The notes beneath the pieces were generated by a model. It was not told where the DNA came from. It saw nothing but the letters and a program-made list of their open reading frames with translations, and made no database searches. Of a DNA stretch of 64,000 nt, positions 45,004-54,318 are shown piece after piece. The translations under genes were made by a program, and so were the position numbers. Source of the stretch: Paraburkholderia guartelaensis (GTDB lineage Bacteria; Pseudomonadota; Gammaproteobacteria; Burkholderiales; Burkholderiaceae); the NCBI RefSeq assembly GCF_004353905.1, contig NZ_SMOD01000030.1, positions 38,384-102,383 on the forward strand. The letters are read 5' to 3'. Within the stretch, counting starts at the first letter, position 1, and each line of letters opens with the position of its first letter.

Positions 45004-45480
45004 ATGCAAGCTGATCCAAAAGTTATCGAATATCTCAATGCGGAACTGAAGAACGAGCTGACGGCGATCAACCAGTATTTTCTGCACGCGCGGCTTTACG
45101 GACACTGGGGTTTCGCGGGACTCGGCAAACATGAGTATGACGAATCGATCGAGGAGATGAAGCATGCCGACAAGTTGATCGAGCGGATTCTCATGCTCGA
45201 CGGCCTGCCCAATCTGCAGGACCTTAGCAAACTTCTGATCGGCGAGGATGTTCGAGAGGTGCTCGAGTGCGACCTCAAGCTAGAGCGCATTGCGCAGGCG
45301 CAGTGCAAGGAGGCCGTTGCGTACTGCGAGTCTGTTCGGGACTTTGTGTCGCGGGAAATCTTTGTCGAGATCCTGGACGACACGGAGGATCACATCGACT
45401 GGCTGGAAATTCAACTCGGCCTGATCGACAAGATCGGCCTTGAAAACTATCAGCAATCGGCGATGGGATCGGTTAGCTGA
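45004..45480 (+). CDS. bfr: Bacterioferritin
   Basis: 158 residues from ATG 45004 (GGAG at -7); the longer open frame to 44911 lacks similarity. The ferroxidase residues Glu18, Glu51, His54, Glu94-region, Glu127-region and the DDTEDHIDWLE motif are present, and the haem ligand Met52 is in EEMKHADKLIE. It forms a 24-subunit shell that oxidises and stores iron. No bacterioferritin-associated ferredoxin gene is next to it, and no Fur box was recognised upstream. Confidence 0.93.
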   Translation: MQADPKVIEYLNAELKNELTAINQYFLHARLYGHWGFAGLGKHEYDESIEEMKHADKLIERILMLDGLPNLQDLSKLLIGEDVREVLECDLKLERIAQAQCKEAVAYCESVRDFVSREIFVEILDDTEDHIDWLEIQLGLIDKIGLENYQQSAMGSVS

Positions 45481-45641
45481 TGCGCAAGCCGGCGAGGATC
45501 ACTTACTGCGGTTTTCAGTGATATTGGTTCGGACTGCAATCGAATTGGTGTTCAGACTGTGAAACGCAGGGAACGTGCGTGGATGCCACTTGCGGGGCGC
45601 CCACGCACTCTTGCTTCAGTGAGCCATTTGGCCGGCAATGC

Positions 45642-47663
45642 TTAGTCGTTGTACTTCCAGATGTTGTAGTAGCTCACGCCTTCGGCCCCCCAATTGAGTT
45701 GCACGAGACGCGACACTCCCGTCGCGAGTGCCGGGAACGAGCACGCGGTGGTACAAGTCTGCACGCCGTTTTGCGCGACGCCGGCCGTCACCGTTTCCGA
45801 GTACTGGCCGTTCTGTGCCGTCGGCACACCCGTCCACCAGCCGTCCACCTCAGCCGGAGTACTCGCGCTCGTGTCCGTACCGGCCTGAATCTGGATGCCG
45901 GTCACAAGCGGCGAAACGTTTTGTCCGTTCACGACACCCGACCAGTCGATGGAGGCCGTCGCCTGTGCCGCTGCGAGCGAGCCGGAGGGCGTCAGGAAGT
46001 TGTTGATGACGTCGCTGCCGAGCGTCTGCCACGCCACGCCCTGCGCCGCAGCGGGAAGCAGCGGCGGGGTCGAGTTGACGACAGTGAGCGGGCTGCCGAT
46101 CTGCGCGCCCGTCGTGTCGTAAAAGGTCACGGTATAGCTCGCGTACGGCGCCGGCAGCGTCTGGGCGGTCAGGGGCGTCGCCGCTATATAGCCCTCGTCG
46201 CTGCTATTCGGTGCGAAGGCGAACGTGCTGGTGTCGCTGGGCAGAGCCTGCCAGGCCCAACGGTAGAGCGACGTATTGGAGCCGGTCGTAGTGGTCGTCG
46301 TCGGCGCACTCGTCACGATCCGGGTCGTGAGTGCGAGCGAGGTATTGCCTGTGCCGCTGCGCGGCTCCAGCCACACACCACCAGACGGCAGCCCTGCACC
46401 GACCACGTTCACGGAGCCGAGGTTCGACGGGTTGACTGCGGAGGCGCTGCTCGTGGGGACGGTGATACCGAGGCCGGATTCATAGCGATTGCCTGCCGCA
46501 TCGCTCGCGTCGAGGTACTGGCGCTGATCCACAAAAGAACTGATCGTGACGTTATAGGCCTGCTGGTTGCCGACAATGTCCCAGCCGCCACTGCCATTCG
46601 TCTGTACCACCGTGAGGGCGAAGTTATGTTGCCCGGCCTTGTTGGTGTAGAAGATGCGCACCAGCGCGCTCGCCCGGGTGATGTTGGGGAACGGGCTTTG
46701 ACCAGCCGCCCAGTAGACCAGCGTTTTCGCGCCCGTAATGATTGAACCGCTCGCGCTGAGATCGGCGTGGTACGCCTGAAACCCGCCGTTTGTGCTGCTG
46801 TAACCGTTCTCGAGATAGTTCGTGTCGATGGCCGTGGAGCACGCCGAAGTCGTGCCTGCCAGGCACTGCGACAGCGCTTGCAGCGTAGCGGCCAGATAGC
46901 TGGCCGCCACAGGCGGAACGGCAAGCTGGGGGCTGGCCGAGGCAGATGTCGACGTGTTGAGCGTAATGGCCGTGCCCGGTGCCGAAGTGCTCGAGATCTG
47001 GAGCCCGCCCGACGCGCCCGTGATCACCGCAACGGAGTCGATTACGGCGTCTGCACCCGTCTGGTTTGGGGTGAAGGGCTGGTTGATGGGATTGAACGCG
47101 GAAGGCGATACGCCGTTGGCTGAGAGGATCGGCGTGAGGATCGTATTGAGCGTGGAGATCGCGTTGTTGACGGACGTGGTCGAAACATCGGCCGCGAGCG
47201 TGGCTGCCTTCGTAAGCTCGAGCGGATTGCCGTCACTCGTCAACTGGGCGGCGACTGCTGTCGTCAACGGCGTCACGTTGGCGACAACGGGCGCGCTCGA
47301 ACCGGTGGGAACGCTAGCCGTTACCGAGTAGAGCGGCGCATTGACGCCGCCCGGATCCGTTGCGACAAGGACAAACGGTGCGGTTAATCCTGAGAGAGAG
47401 ATCGAGTAGTTGCCACCGGCGTCGCTTGTTGCCGTGACGCTCTTGCCCGTCGAATCGATCAGCGTGACGTTCGCGCCTGCGAGCGCGTCGCCGACTGCGA
47501 CGGTGCCGCCGATGCTCGAAGGAGTGGCCGTTGACGTGGACGTTGCCGACTGGCTGCCGCCACCGCCACCGCACGCTGCGAGAAACGACAGCGAAATGGC
47601 GCTGGCCAGAAACGTGAGTTGCGATTTGAAACGCTGCGGGTTCGCCCGCTTATTGTGTTTCAT
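45642..47663 (-). CDS. Large hypothetical lipoprotein
   Basis: 673 residues, function unknown. A lipoprotein signal ends at the lipobox SFLAAC (Cys31), followed by a Gly-rich GGGGGSQSATSTS linker. Residues about 50-115 look like a carboxypeptidase-regulatory or SdrD-B-like beta-sandwich (GDALAGANVTLIDSTGKSVT, then SDAGGNYSISLSG). The rest is Thr/Ser/Ala-rich beta sequence without a clear family. It is probably anchored in the outer membrane. It is a single gene with a long upstream region. Related proteins occur widely in Burkholderiales without known roles. Confidence 0.75.
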   Translation of the reverse strand: MKHNKRANPQRFKSQLTFLASAISLSFLAACGGGGGSQSATSTSTATPSSIGGTVAVGDALAGANVTLIDSTGKSVTATSDAGGNYSISLSGLTAPFVLVATDPGGVNAPLYSVTASVPTGSSAPVVANVTPLTTAVAAQLTSDGNPLELTKAATLAADVSTTSVNNAISTLNTILTPILSANGVSPSAFNPINQPFTPNQTGADAVIDSVAVITGASGGLQISSTSAPGTAITLNTSTSASASPQLAVPPVAASYLAATLQALSQCLAGTTSACSTAIDTNYLENGYSSTNGGFQAYHADLSASGSIITGAKTLVYWAAGQSPFPNITRASALVRIFYTNKAGQHNFALTVVQTNGSGGWDIVGNQQAYNVTISSFVDQRQYLDASDAAGNRYESGLGITVPTSSASAVNPSNLGSVNVVGAGLPSGGVWLEPRSGTGNTSLALTTRIVTSAPTTTTTTGSNTSLYRWAWQALPSDTSTFAFAPNSSDEGYIAATPLTAQTLPAPYASYTVTFYDTTGAQIGSPLTVVNSTPPLLPAAAQGVAWQTLGSDVINNFLTPSGSLAAAQATASIDWSGVVNGQNVSPLVTGIQIQAGTDTSASTPAEVDGWWTGVPTAQNGQYSETVTAGVAQNGVQTCTTACSFPALATGVSRLVQLNWGAEGVSYYNIWKYND

Positions 47664-48186
47664 TACTTCCCCGGTTGAAGGTGTATGTGGTTCTTTTAGA
47701 GAAACGAGCGCCTGGCATCCTGGCAGCCTGACGGCGAGAAGAATGGCTTCGTCGTTTCAGGCAAAAAGATATTCATCGGGTAGGTTGGCGTCAATACTAA
47801 AACCCTGGAAAAAGTCCTAAAGAAAAATATTCCAGCGATTGGATATGCCGATAATTTTTGTAAGGAATAGAAAATGGAGATTGAAAATTGCGACTGGATT
47901 TGCGCAATCACGCTGCAGTGGCAAGCAATTTTTTAGCGTTGCCACCGCTCGTTCCACCGAACATTAGCCGCAGCACGTCACGAGATAACGAAAGATTTGT
48001 GTAATGAAATCGACGGCAAAGTGATCACAGCCATCGATTACAGGAAATGCATCCGGAATAGCCGGAGGCACCGCGACGAATAAAGGTGGGTGGTAACTAC
48101 ACAGTCCAGTAAGGTGAAGACTGGAACGACCGAAATACCTTACATCAATGTAAAAAAATTTCTCGCTGGCAGATGAACAATTTGTA
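47664..48186. other. AT-richer intergenic region, no gene seen
   Basis: Over 500 bp between the lipoprotein gene (leftward) and the chemoreceptor promoter (rightward), with lower GC than the flanks and frequent stops in all frames. It presumably carries the lipoprotein promoter. No RNA gene or repeat was recognised. Confidence 0.45.
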
Positions 48187-48213
48187 TGAAGAAATGATCC
48201 ACGCCGCCGATAA
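48187..48213 (+). promoter_or_regulatory. Sigma-28 (FliA) type promoter of the chemoreceptor gene
   Basis: TGAA at 48187-48190, a 15-bp spacer, then GCCGATAA at 48206-48213. The -10 matches the flagellar sigma-28 consensus exactly and the -35 differs by one base (TAAA). It lies about 155 bp upstream of the chemoreceptor start, in keeping with control of chemotaxis genes by FliA. Confidence 0.6.
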
Positions 48214-48367
48214 CCAGTTATGTACCGTGCTGTTTCCGGTGCTGGCGTGACTGGCTTGTTCGCTTGTTCGAAACAGGTTTGCCGGACTTTTCGGGGCTGA
48301 TACCGCGTCGGGCTGTGCACGAACCCGCTTATCCGTTCTGGTTCTTTCATTCCCACCAAAGTGAACT

Positions 48368-50113
48368 ATGAATATCGGCAACATGAAACTCGGCACCAAA
48401 CTGATCAGCGCTTTTATCCTGGTTTCGGCCATCAGCGCTATCGTCAGCGGGATCGGTCTGCGCAATATGGCGCAAATCAGCGCAAATGCAGACAAGACGT
48501 ATCGGCAGGATCTTGTTGGGCTGAACCTGATCCAGCAGGCTAATGCGGACGTACTGCGAGTCGGAACCTATCTGCGTAATGCGGTTCTGGCCACAACGGC
48601 CGAGCAGCGGGCTGGCTCGCTGGACCAGGCCGATAAAGCCCTGGCCCAGGCGCGCGATCACCTCAACCAGGCAGAGCCTCTCGTCTATACCGACAAAGGA
48701 AAGGCGACGTTTGCCGAGCTCGACCAGAACTGGCAGGACTACATCCAGGCCTTCAACGAAATGAAAGGCAAGATCAGTTCTGCCGCGTTACAGGACCGGG
48801 ATGGCCTGACTGAATTCATGCTGGGTGAGTACCACCGGAAGGGTTTCAGGACGCTCGTCCTGATGGGCAATCTGGTTGCCCTGAAGCAGGGCGACGCGCA
48901 AAGCACGGCGGAATCCAACGATGCCGTGTACGACGAAGGCCGGAATCTGATGCTTGTCCTCGTGGCGATGTCCGTCTCGGTCGGCCTCGGTATCGGCATC
49001 TGGATGATGCGCAGCGTAACCCGGCAACTGGGCACCGAGCCTGCGACGGCCGCCGCCGTGGCCAGAAGCGTGGCGGCAGGTGACCTGAACGTCAGCATTG
49101 ACCTGCGCGCCGGTGACACAAACAGCCTCATGGCATCGCTGAAGTCCATGTGCGAGGCCCTGATGCGCGTCGTGTCGGACGTGCGCGAAAACGCTGAAGG
49201 TGTCGCGACTGCGAGCGCGCAGATCGCACAAGGCAACCTTGATCTATCGAGCCGCACCGAGGAGCAGGCCGCGTCGCTCGAAGAAACCGCCTCGAGCATG
49301 GAGCAACTGACCGCAGCGGTCCGCCACAACACGGACAACGCAACGCAGGCTGCCACGCTCGCGGGTACCGCGTCGGGCGTGGCGCAGCGCGGCGGCGAAA
49401 TCGTTGGCCGCGTCGTCGAGACGATGCGCGACATCTCCACGAGTTCGACCCGAATGTCCGAGATTATCGGCGTCATCGAGGGCATTGCCTTTCAGACCAA
49501 CATCCTCGCATTGAATGCAGCCGTCGAGGCGGCTCGCGCAGGAGAGCAGGGACGCGGCTTCGCTGTCGTTGCGGGTGAGGTCCGCACGCTCGCCCAGCGT
49601 AGCGCGACTGCCGCAAAGGAAATCAAGGAGTTGATCTCCGAGTCAGTCAGCCGGGTGGAAGCAGGCTCGACGCTGGTAGAAGAAGCGGGTGGCGCAATCA
49701 AGGAAATCGTGCAATCGGTGAAGCGCGTGACCGACATCGTGGGCGAAATCTCGTCGGCCTCAAGCGAGCAGAGCACCGGTATCGAGCAGGTGAATCAGGC
49801 GGTCAACCAGATGGACCAGGTCACCCAGCAAAACGCCGCGCTCGTGGAAGAGGCTTCGGCAGCAGCGCAGACGATGGCGCAGCAGGCGGAGAGCCTGCGT
49901 AAAACGGTGTCCTTCTTCAGGTTCGATGGAAAGGAAACGATTTCATCGCGGGAAACGAGACTGGAGAAGACGTCGCAAAGCGTCGCCAGGAAGCGCCCGA
50001 CGTCCTCTCGCGCAACAGCGACAAAGGCCGCGGCGATGCCAGAGCCTTCCGGGGTCGGGACTAAGGTATTAGCTGCCACCGCTACCGGGACATCAGACTG
50101 GCAGACGTTCTGA
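48368..50113 (+). CDS. Methyl-accepting chemotaxis protein
   Basis: 581 residues. TM1 is residues 8-32. A periplasmic four-helix-bundle sensor follows (about 33-190; it includes GLRNMAQISANADKTYRQD). TM2 is about 191-215, then HAMP. The cytoplasmic signalling hairpin has the invariant tip EGIAFQTNILALNAAVEAAR, and methylation helices rich in Glu/Gln flank it. The tail after residue 520 is a basic, Ala/Thr-rich stretch without the CheR pentapeptide. The ligand is unknown. A sigma-28-like promoter precedes it. Confidence 0.93.
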   Translation: MNIGNMKLGTKLISAFILVSAISAIVSGIGLRNMAQISANADKTYRQDLVGLNLIQQANADVLRVGTYLRNAVLATTAEQRAGSLDQADKALAQARDHLNQAEPLVYTDKGKATFAELDQNWQDYIQAFNEMKGKISSAALQDRDGLTEFMLGEYHRKGFRTLVLMGNLVALKQGDAQSTAESNDAVYDEGRNLMLVLVAMSVSVGLGIGIWMMRSVTRQLGTEPATAAAVARSVAAGDLNVSIDLRAGDTNSLMASLKSMCEALMRVVSDVRENAEGVATASAQIAQGNLDLSSRTEEQAASLEETASSMEQLTAAVRHNTDNATQAATLAGTASGVAQRGGEIVGRVVETMRDISTSSTRMSEIIGVIEGIAFQTNILALNAAVEAARAGEQGRGFAVVAGEVRTLAQRSATAAKEIKELISESVSRVEAGSTLVEEAGGAIKEIVQSVKRVTDIVGEISSASSEQSTGIEQVNQAVNQMDQVTQQNAALVEEASAAAQTMAQQAESLRKTVSFFRFDGKETISSRETRLEKTSQSVARKRPTSSRATATKAAAMPEPSGVGTKVLAATATGTSDWQTF

Positions 50114-50466
50114 ACCGGACTGCGAGGTTTGGGCGACGATCCGCGCCGCGCACAGGCAGGTCCAGGTCGAGTGGACGCAGATCCACGATGACGCTCGCCG
50201 TATGTTCATTGACGAGTCGCCGAAACGGCCGGCGACAAGGAACGCCTGGATGGAGACACTCGGGCCCGTTACGAGCGGACCCGTGGAAGTAGCGCGAGAC
50301 ACGACTGCAACAGAAAGTGCAGCGTGTCGAAGGCCATCTTGCTGTCTCCAGGTATCGGTTGTCGCCGGCTTCGGTGCGTTTCAAACCCGAAAGGCCGTGC
50401 GTCACCCCAGGATGGAGAGCGGCAGGATTCGATGATTGTATTCTGCCTGGATCGCAACCAAAGACC
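50114..50466. other. Intergenic region before the ThDP enzyme, no supported gene
   Basis: 353 bp. The ThDP frame is open back to 50317, but the upstream 50 codons lack similarity to the family. No repeat, tRNA or clear promoter was recognised. Confidence 0.4.
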
Positions 50467-52218
50467 ATGAGATCTTCCGCTCCGCCCAACGTTTCGAAGG
50501 TAGTTGTGAAGTCGCTGGAGTCCGCGGGAATAGACCACGTGTTTCTGGTCCCCGGAAAGCTGATTTACCCGCTTCTGGCTGCAATTGACGATTCGCCTTC
50601 CATTCGCGGCATCGTTGGCGCTCATGAAACAGGCAGCGCCTTCATGGCCGATGGCTATGCGCGCGCCAGCCGCAAATTCGGCGTTTGCGCAGGGATCTCC
50701 GGTCCCGGCACAATGAACTTCGTGCCCGGCATGGCAGCCGCTCACGCAGACCGGATTCCGATGCTCTATATAGCAGGAGGAATCTCATCGAGTGCGGAGG
50801 GTAAGGGTGCCTTCCAGGATGCGACATCCGGTGGCATTTTTGAAAGCAGTGTGGTTAACGGCCTGATGACGAATGTCGTCGAGCTGAAGAACAAGGAAAA
50901 TCTTCAGGCTGAGCTGCGTCGTGCGACGGACGGCCTGAACTGGATGCGTCGGGCGCGCTCATTCTTCAGTATTCCTGTTGACATTCAAAAGCAGGATGCG
51001 CCTCCCGGTCCGCAGGTAGCACGGCGACCCTACGCCCAGCACGAATTCAATATGGGCGAAGTTCCCCCTAACCGTGCTGCACTGGATGCCCTGTGCAACC
51101 TGTATCTGCTCCAGTCGAAGAGAATCGCCTTTCTGATTGGCAGTCGCGGGAACGACGCGGAAACGGCAAGGGCGCTCCTTGAGGTTGCCGAGAAGTTTCA
51201 CATTCCGGTCGCGACGACACTGGCTGGCAAGGGTGCATTTCCCGAGGGACACAAACTCGCGCTGGGCATCTACGGGTTCTCAAGCCATTCGCGCGCCGCA
51301 CGTGTGATCAATTCGGACGAGCTTGACGCGCTCGTCGTATTTGGCAGCGATCTGAACCAGCGCGACAGCATGAACTGGAGCAGCAAGCTGACCGAGGGAA
51401 AGGATCTGCTTGTCTTCGATGACAGCTTTGATCACCCGCCGATGGGGCATATCGCCCAGCGCAGTATTTTCTCCGGGATTGGGGCTAGCTTCCGGTTGCT
51501 CGCCCGCATGAACACCGGCGCCAACGACGACTTCCAGAAAGTGCTCGAAAGAAGAAAGGCATGGGTCGCCGGGGTCAGCCAAACTCCCCTGTACGACGCT
51601 CAGTTTGAGGATTTTGCCGCGCGGCAGGCTTCCAGCGGCAACGAACCGCTATATCCCGGCGCCGTCATCAAGCGCCTGTGCCAACTGTTGCCTGGCGACT
51701 GCAACGTCGTGGTGGACTCCGGTGCCCATCGTATATTCATGGCCCACTACTGGCTGTCGTCGGGCGTGGGCAATTACTTTTCGTCCAACGCGCTCGCGCC
51801 GATGGGCTGGGCTATCGCAGCCGGAATCGGCGTCAAGCTTGCGGCCCCCGAGCGCCCATGCGTCGTCGTCACGGGCGACGGATGCATGATGATGCACGGA
51901 ACGGAGATTCAGACGGCAGCTCGTTACGGCGTCAAAGTGATCTACGTCGTCCTGAACAACTCGGCGCACGGTGCAATCCATATCGACGCGATGAGGGGCG
52001 GTCTGATTTCGGAGCAGTTCACCAGACTGCCCCGTCATAGCTGGACCGCGTTTGCATCGTCGCTCGGTGTGGCGGCACGCGCGGTCAACGGAATCGACGA
52101 GCTGGATGAGGTTCTCGGTGAAGCAAGTCGATATGACGGCCCGTTCCTGATTGAAGTGATGACGGGCGTCTTTCCCGCGCCAAATCGGTACTATTCGGAA
52201 GCGGGGGCCTGTTCATGA
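50467..52218 (+). CDS. Thiamine-diphosphate-binding enzyme, acetolactate synthase-like
   Basis: 583 residues from ATG 50467. The catalytic Glu54 that activates ThDP lies in GAHETGSAFMADGYARAS. The ThDP/Mg motif begins VVVTGDGCMMMHGTEIQ and ends with the Asn pair in VIYVVLNNSAHG, about 28 residues on. The order of pyrimidine, central and pyrophosphate domains is that of acetolactate synthase, benzoylformate decarboxylase and oxalyl-CoA decarboxylase relatives. No regulatory small subunit follows, and QDATSGGIFE differs from biosynthetic IlvB. A catabolic decarboxylase or carboligase is likely; the substrate is unknown. Confidence 0.82.
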   Translation: MRSSAPPNVSKVVVKSLESAGIDHVFLVPGKLIYPLLAAIDDSPSIRGIVGAHETGSAFMADGYARASRKFGVCAGISGPGTMNFVPGMAAAHADRIPMLYIAGGISSSAEGKGAFQDATSGGIFESSVVNGLMTNVVELKNKENLQAELRRATDGLNWMRRARSFFSIPVDIQKQDAPPGPQVARRPYAQHEFNMGEVPPNRAALDALCNLYLLQSKRIAFLIGSRGNDAETARALLEVAEKFHIPVATTLAGKGAFPEGHKLALGIYGFSSHSRAARVINSDELDALVVFGSDLNQRDSMNWSSKLTEGKDLLVFDDSFDHPPMGHIAQRSIFSGIGASFRLLARMNTGANDDFQKVLERRKAWVAGVSQTPLYDAQFEDFAARQASSGNEPLYPGAVIKRLCQLLPGDCNVVVDSGAHRIFMAHYWLSSGVGNYFSSNALAPMGWAIAAGIGVKLAAPERPCVVVTGDGCMMMHGTEIQTAARYGVKVIYVVLNNSAHGAIHIDAMRGGLISEQFTRLPRHSWTAFASSLGVAARAVNGIDELDEVLGEASRYDGPFLIEVMTGVFPAPNRYYSEAGACS

Positions 52219-52275
52219 ATTGCTGCAGAGAAGAGGCCACGACCTGCGTGGATTTCAGCCGGAAGTCCCTTAGTG

Positions 52276-53982
52276 CTACCTTGGCTTGCCGAACGCGTCT
52301 GCGATTTGCCGTGCGCGCTTGACCTCGTCGCTGTGCAGATAGATCGAGGTGGTCGACACAGAAGCGTGCCGCAAGTTGTCGCGTACCGTGGTGAGTTCCG
52401 CGCCGCGCCCGAGCGCGTGCGTGGCATGCGTGTGGCGCATCCAGTGCGGACTCGCGCGGCGCAGCTTTTCCGCGAGCGGCGCATGATCGGCCTCGATGGC
52501 TTTGGCGGCCAGCAGGAAGAAGCGCCGCAGCACCCCCCACAAACGCACGCTGCTGATGGCGGCGTCGCTGTCGGCCTCGAGACTGCCGATGACCGGAGTC
52601 GCCGGATTCCAGCGCACTGAGACGACCGGCAGGCCACGCTCGGCCAGATAGCGCGCGAGCGCATCCCACGCGAGCGGCGGTAACGCGACGCGCGCGAGCT
52701 TCTTTCCCTTGCCCATTACGCGTAGCCAGTGATCGCCGCGTGCGTCCGTCTCGACGTGGCCGAGCGTGGCGCCAACCAACTCGCTTGCGCGCAACCCGGT
52801 CGCATAGCCGAAATCCAGCAGGAAACGCAGCCGCTGCGCCGCCGGCGCGGACCAGCCGTACGACCATTCCAGGCCGTCTGCGATCGTGCGCACCAGCGCC
52901 CATTCACCTTCGCTGAATGCGTGCGAGGTGTCGAGCGCCTGCGCGCCGCTCGCGCCGCGCACTTTCACGCCGGAAAACGGATTGGCGAGCACGTAGCGCT
53001 GCTCGATGAGCCAGCGGAACAGCGCGCCGAGGATCGACAGCGCATGCGCGACTGAGCGCGCCGAGAGGCTGCCGTTGAACGGACGCCAGTCCGGCGAGGT
53101 GCGCGCCCGCACGGGGCCGACCCAACGGCCGCGCGGGGAGGGATGGCGCAGGAACGCGCGGTAGGCGATGGCGTCTTCGGTCGTGAGCGACGAGAGCGCG
53201 CGGCCACGCTCGACGATCGCCCAGAGGATCAGGCGTTCGGCTTCCTTACGGTAGGTACGCTGCGTGGCGGGCGACTCGTGCAGCGCAAGCCAGGTCTGGA
53301 TCGCTTCATAGTCATTCGACGCGTCAAGCGAACAGGTCGCGCGCGGCGCGCGGAACGTGCCTTCGGAGCCGTCGACTTCGTGAGGCAGCTTCAGGGACTC
53401 CCACGGTGCGATGTCGCCTCGCTGGCTCGCCACGATGAGCGCGCGCGCCTTTTCCGTGAGTGCCGGCCAGGCCGCAAAGAACGCCTCGATCGCGCGGGCG
53501 CTCGCCATGCCGAGTCCCGGCACCGCTTTCCACCACTGGCGGCGGCGCGGGATACGCACGGTAAGGTCGGCGAGCGTGGTGATGCCGTGCGCGTACAGCA
53601 CCCGCACGGCACGCGGCGTGAACCACTGTGCGATGTCGTCGGCGATCTGCGGTTCGGGAGGGCGGGCGGTGCGCAGACTCTCGATTGCCTGCGCGACAGC
53701 CTTGGCGTGCCGCTCGCGTTCCTCCACCGGATGCTCGAACAGCGCCACCAGATCGTCGCGATGCGCTGCGCGCGCGAGGGCAACCAGCCTGCGCCGGATC
53801 CGCCCGAGCACGCCACGCGCCGACTTTCCGTCGCCGATCGCCGACGGTAGATAACGCTCGACGGCGGCCCGCACGGCGAGGCCCGCATACCACGCGCGCA
53901 GCATGGCGAGCTCGTCGGCATCGGGAAATCCGGGCGGTTCGCTGGCAGCGGGGGCCGGCAGGGGGATGTGGCGCGTTTTCAT
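52276..53982 (-). CDS. Tyrosine recombinase/integrase with N-terminal DUF3701-like region
   Basis: 568 residues, long for the family. Residues 1-200 resemble the DUF3701 region of Burkholderiales integrases, with a helix-hairpin-helix-like stretch (VPGLGMASARAIEAFFAAWP). A SAM-like core-binding domain covers about 225-345. The catalytic domain has Arg in GYATGLRASELVG (about 420), His513-x2-Arg516 in PHWMRHTHATHAL, His539 in LRHASVST and the nucleophile Tyr548 in SIYLH. All key residues are present, so it should be active. No phage or integron cargo surrounds it. Confidence 0.88.
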   Translation of the reverse strand: MKTRHIPLPAPAASEPPGFPDADELAMLRAWYAGLAVRAAVERYLPSAIGDGKSARGVLGRIRRRLVALARAAHRDDLVALFEHPVEERERHAKAVAQAIESLRTARPPEPQIADDIAQWFTPRAVRVLYAHGITTLADLTVRIPRRRQWWKAVPGLGMASARAIEAFFAAWPALTEKARALIVASQRGDIAPWESLKLPHEVDGSEGTFRAPRATCSLDASNDYEAIQTWLALHESPATQRTYRKEAERLILWAIVERGRALSSLTTEDAIAYRAFLRHPSPRGRWVGPVRARTSPDWRPFNGSLSARSVAHALSILGALFRWLIEQRYVLANPFSGVKVRGASGAQALDTSHAFSEGEWALVRTIADGLEWSYGWSAPAAQRLRFLLDFGYATGLRASELVGATLGHVETDARGDHWLRVMGKGKKLARVALPPLAWDALARYLAERGLPVVSVRWNPATPVIGSLEADSDAAISSVRLWGVLRRFFLLAAKAIEADHAPLAEKLRRASPHWMRHTHATHALGRGAELTTVRDNLRHASVSTTSIYLHSDEVKRARQIADAFGKPR

Positions 53983-54002
53983 TCGATGAAGTTTAGCGTA
54001 AA

Positions 54003-54034
54003 AATGACTACCTTGTGATAAGAATGATTATCTT
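54003..54034. repeat. Imperfect 12-bp direct repeat at the integrase promoter
   Basis: AATGACTACCTT (54003-54014) and AATGATTATCTT (54023-54034) repeat at a 20-bp period with two differences. A GATAA/TTATC inverted pair overlaps the second copy. The cluster starts 20 bp upstream of the integrase start codon and could be a repressor site or recombinase arm sites. Confidence 0.4.
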
Positions 54035-54220
54035 CATAGTTGTAGACAGTATGGATTTTCGACAAAAAAAGCGCGAGATGGTCCTGCAAGTGGAGGCCCA
54101 GGTACGCTCGTGTCGCGTAGCTGCCGCCGAAGGCGAATCCCAGGAGACGGTTCATTCCTCATGGCGGCGGCGCAGCCAAATATCACGATTTCTCGCGCCG
54201 CCTATACTCTGTCTGACCAT

Positions 54221-54237
54221 CTTCACATTTCCTTCAC
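54221..54237 (+). promoter_or_regulatory. CTTCAC-N5-CTTCAC direct repeat, OmpR-family-type site
   Basis: CTTCAC at 54221-54226 and 54232-54237 repeat at an 11-bp period, the spacing used by OmpR/PhoB-family dimers. It ends 81 bp before the carbonic anhydrase start. It resembles the CTTAAC boxes near 55.65 and 62.18 kb with one base changed per half. Confidence 0.4.
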
Positions 54238-54318
54238 GCTGATCTGAGGTTGTTAGCGAACGTCGATCAAGATCTTTCTCCGAGTCAAGGTTCGACCTCC
54301 GTCAAAAAGGAGATTCCC

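Noticed and set aside
54015..54242. 75-codon plus-strand open frame between the integrase and carbonic anhydrase genes
   Set aside because: No ribosome-binding site or family pattern, and it covers the integrase promoter repeats and the CTTCAC box.
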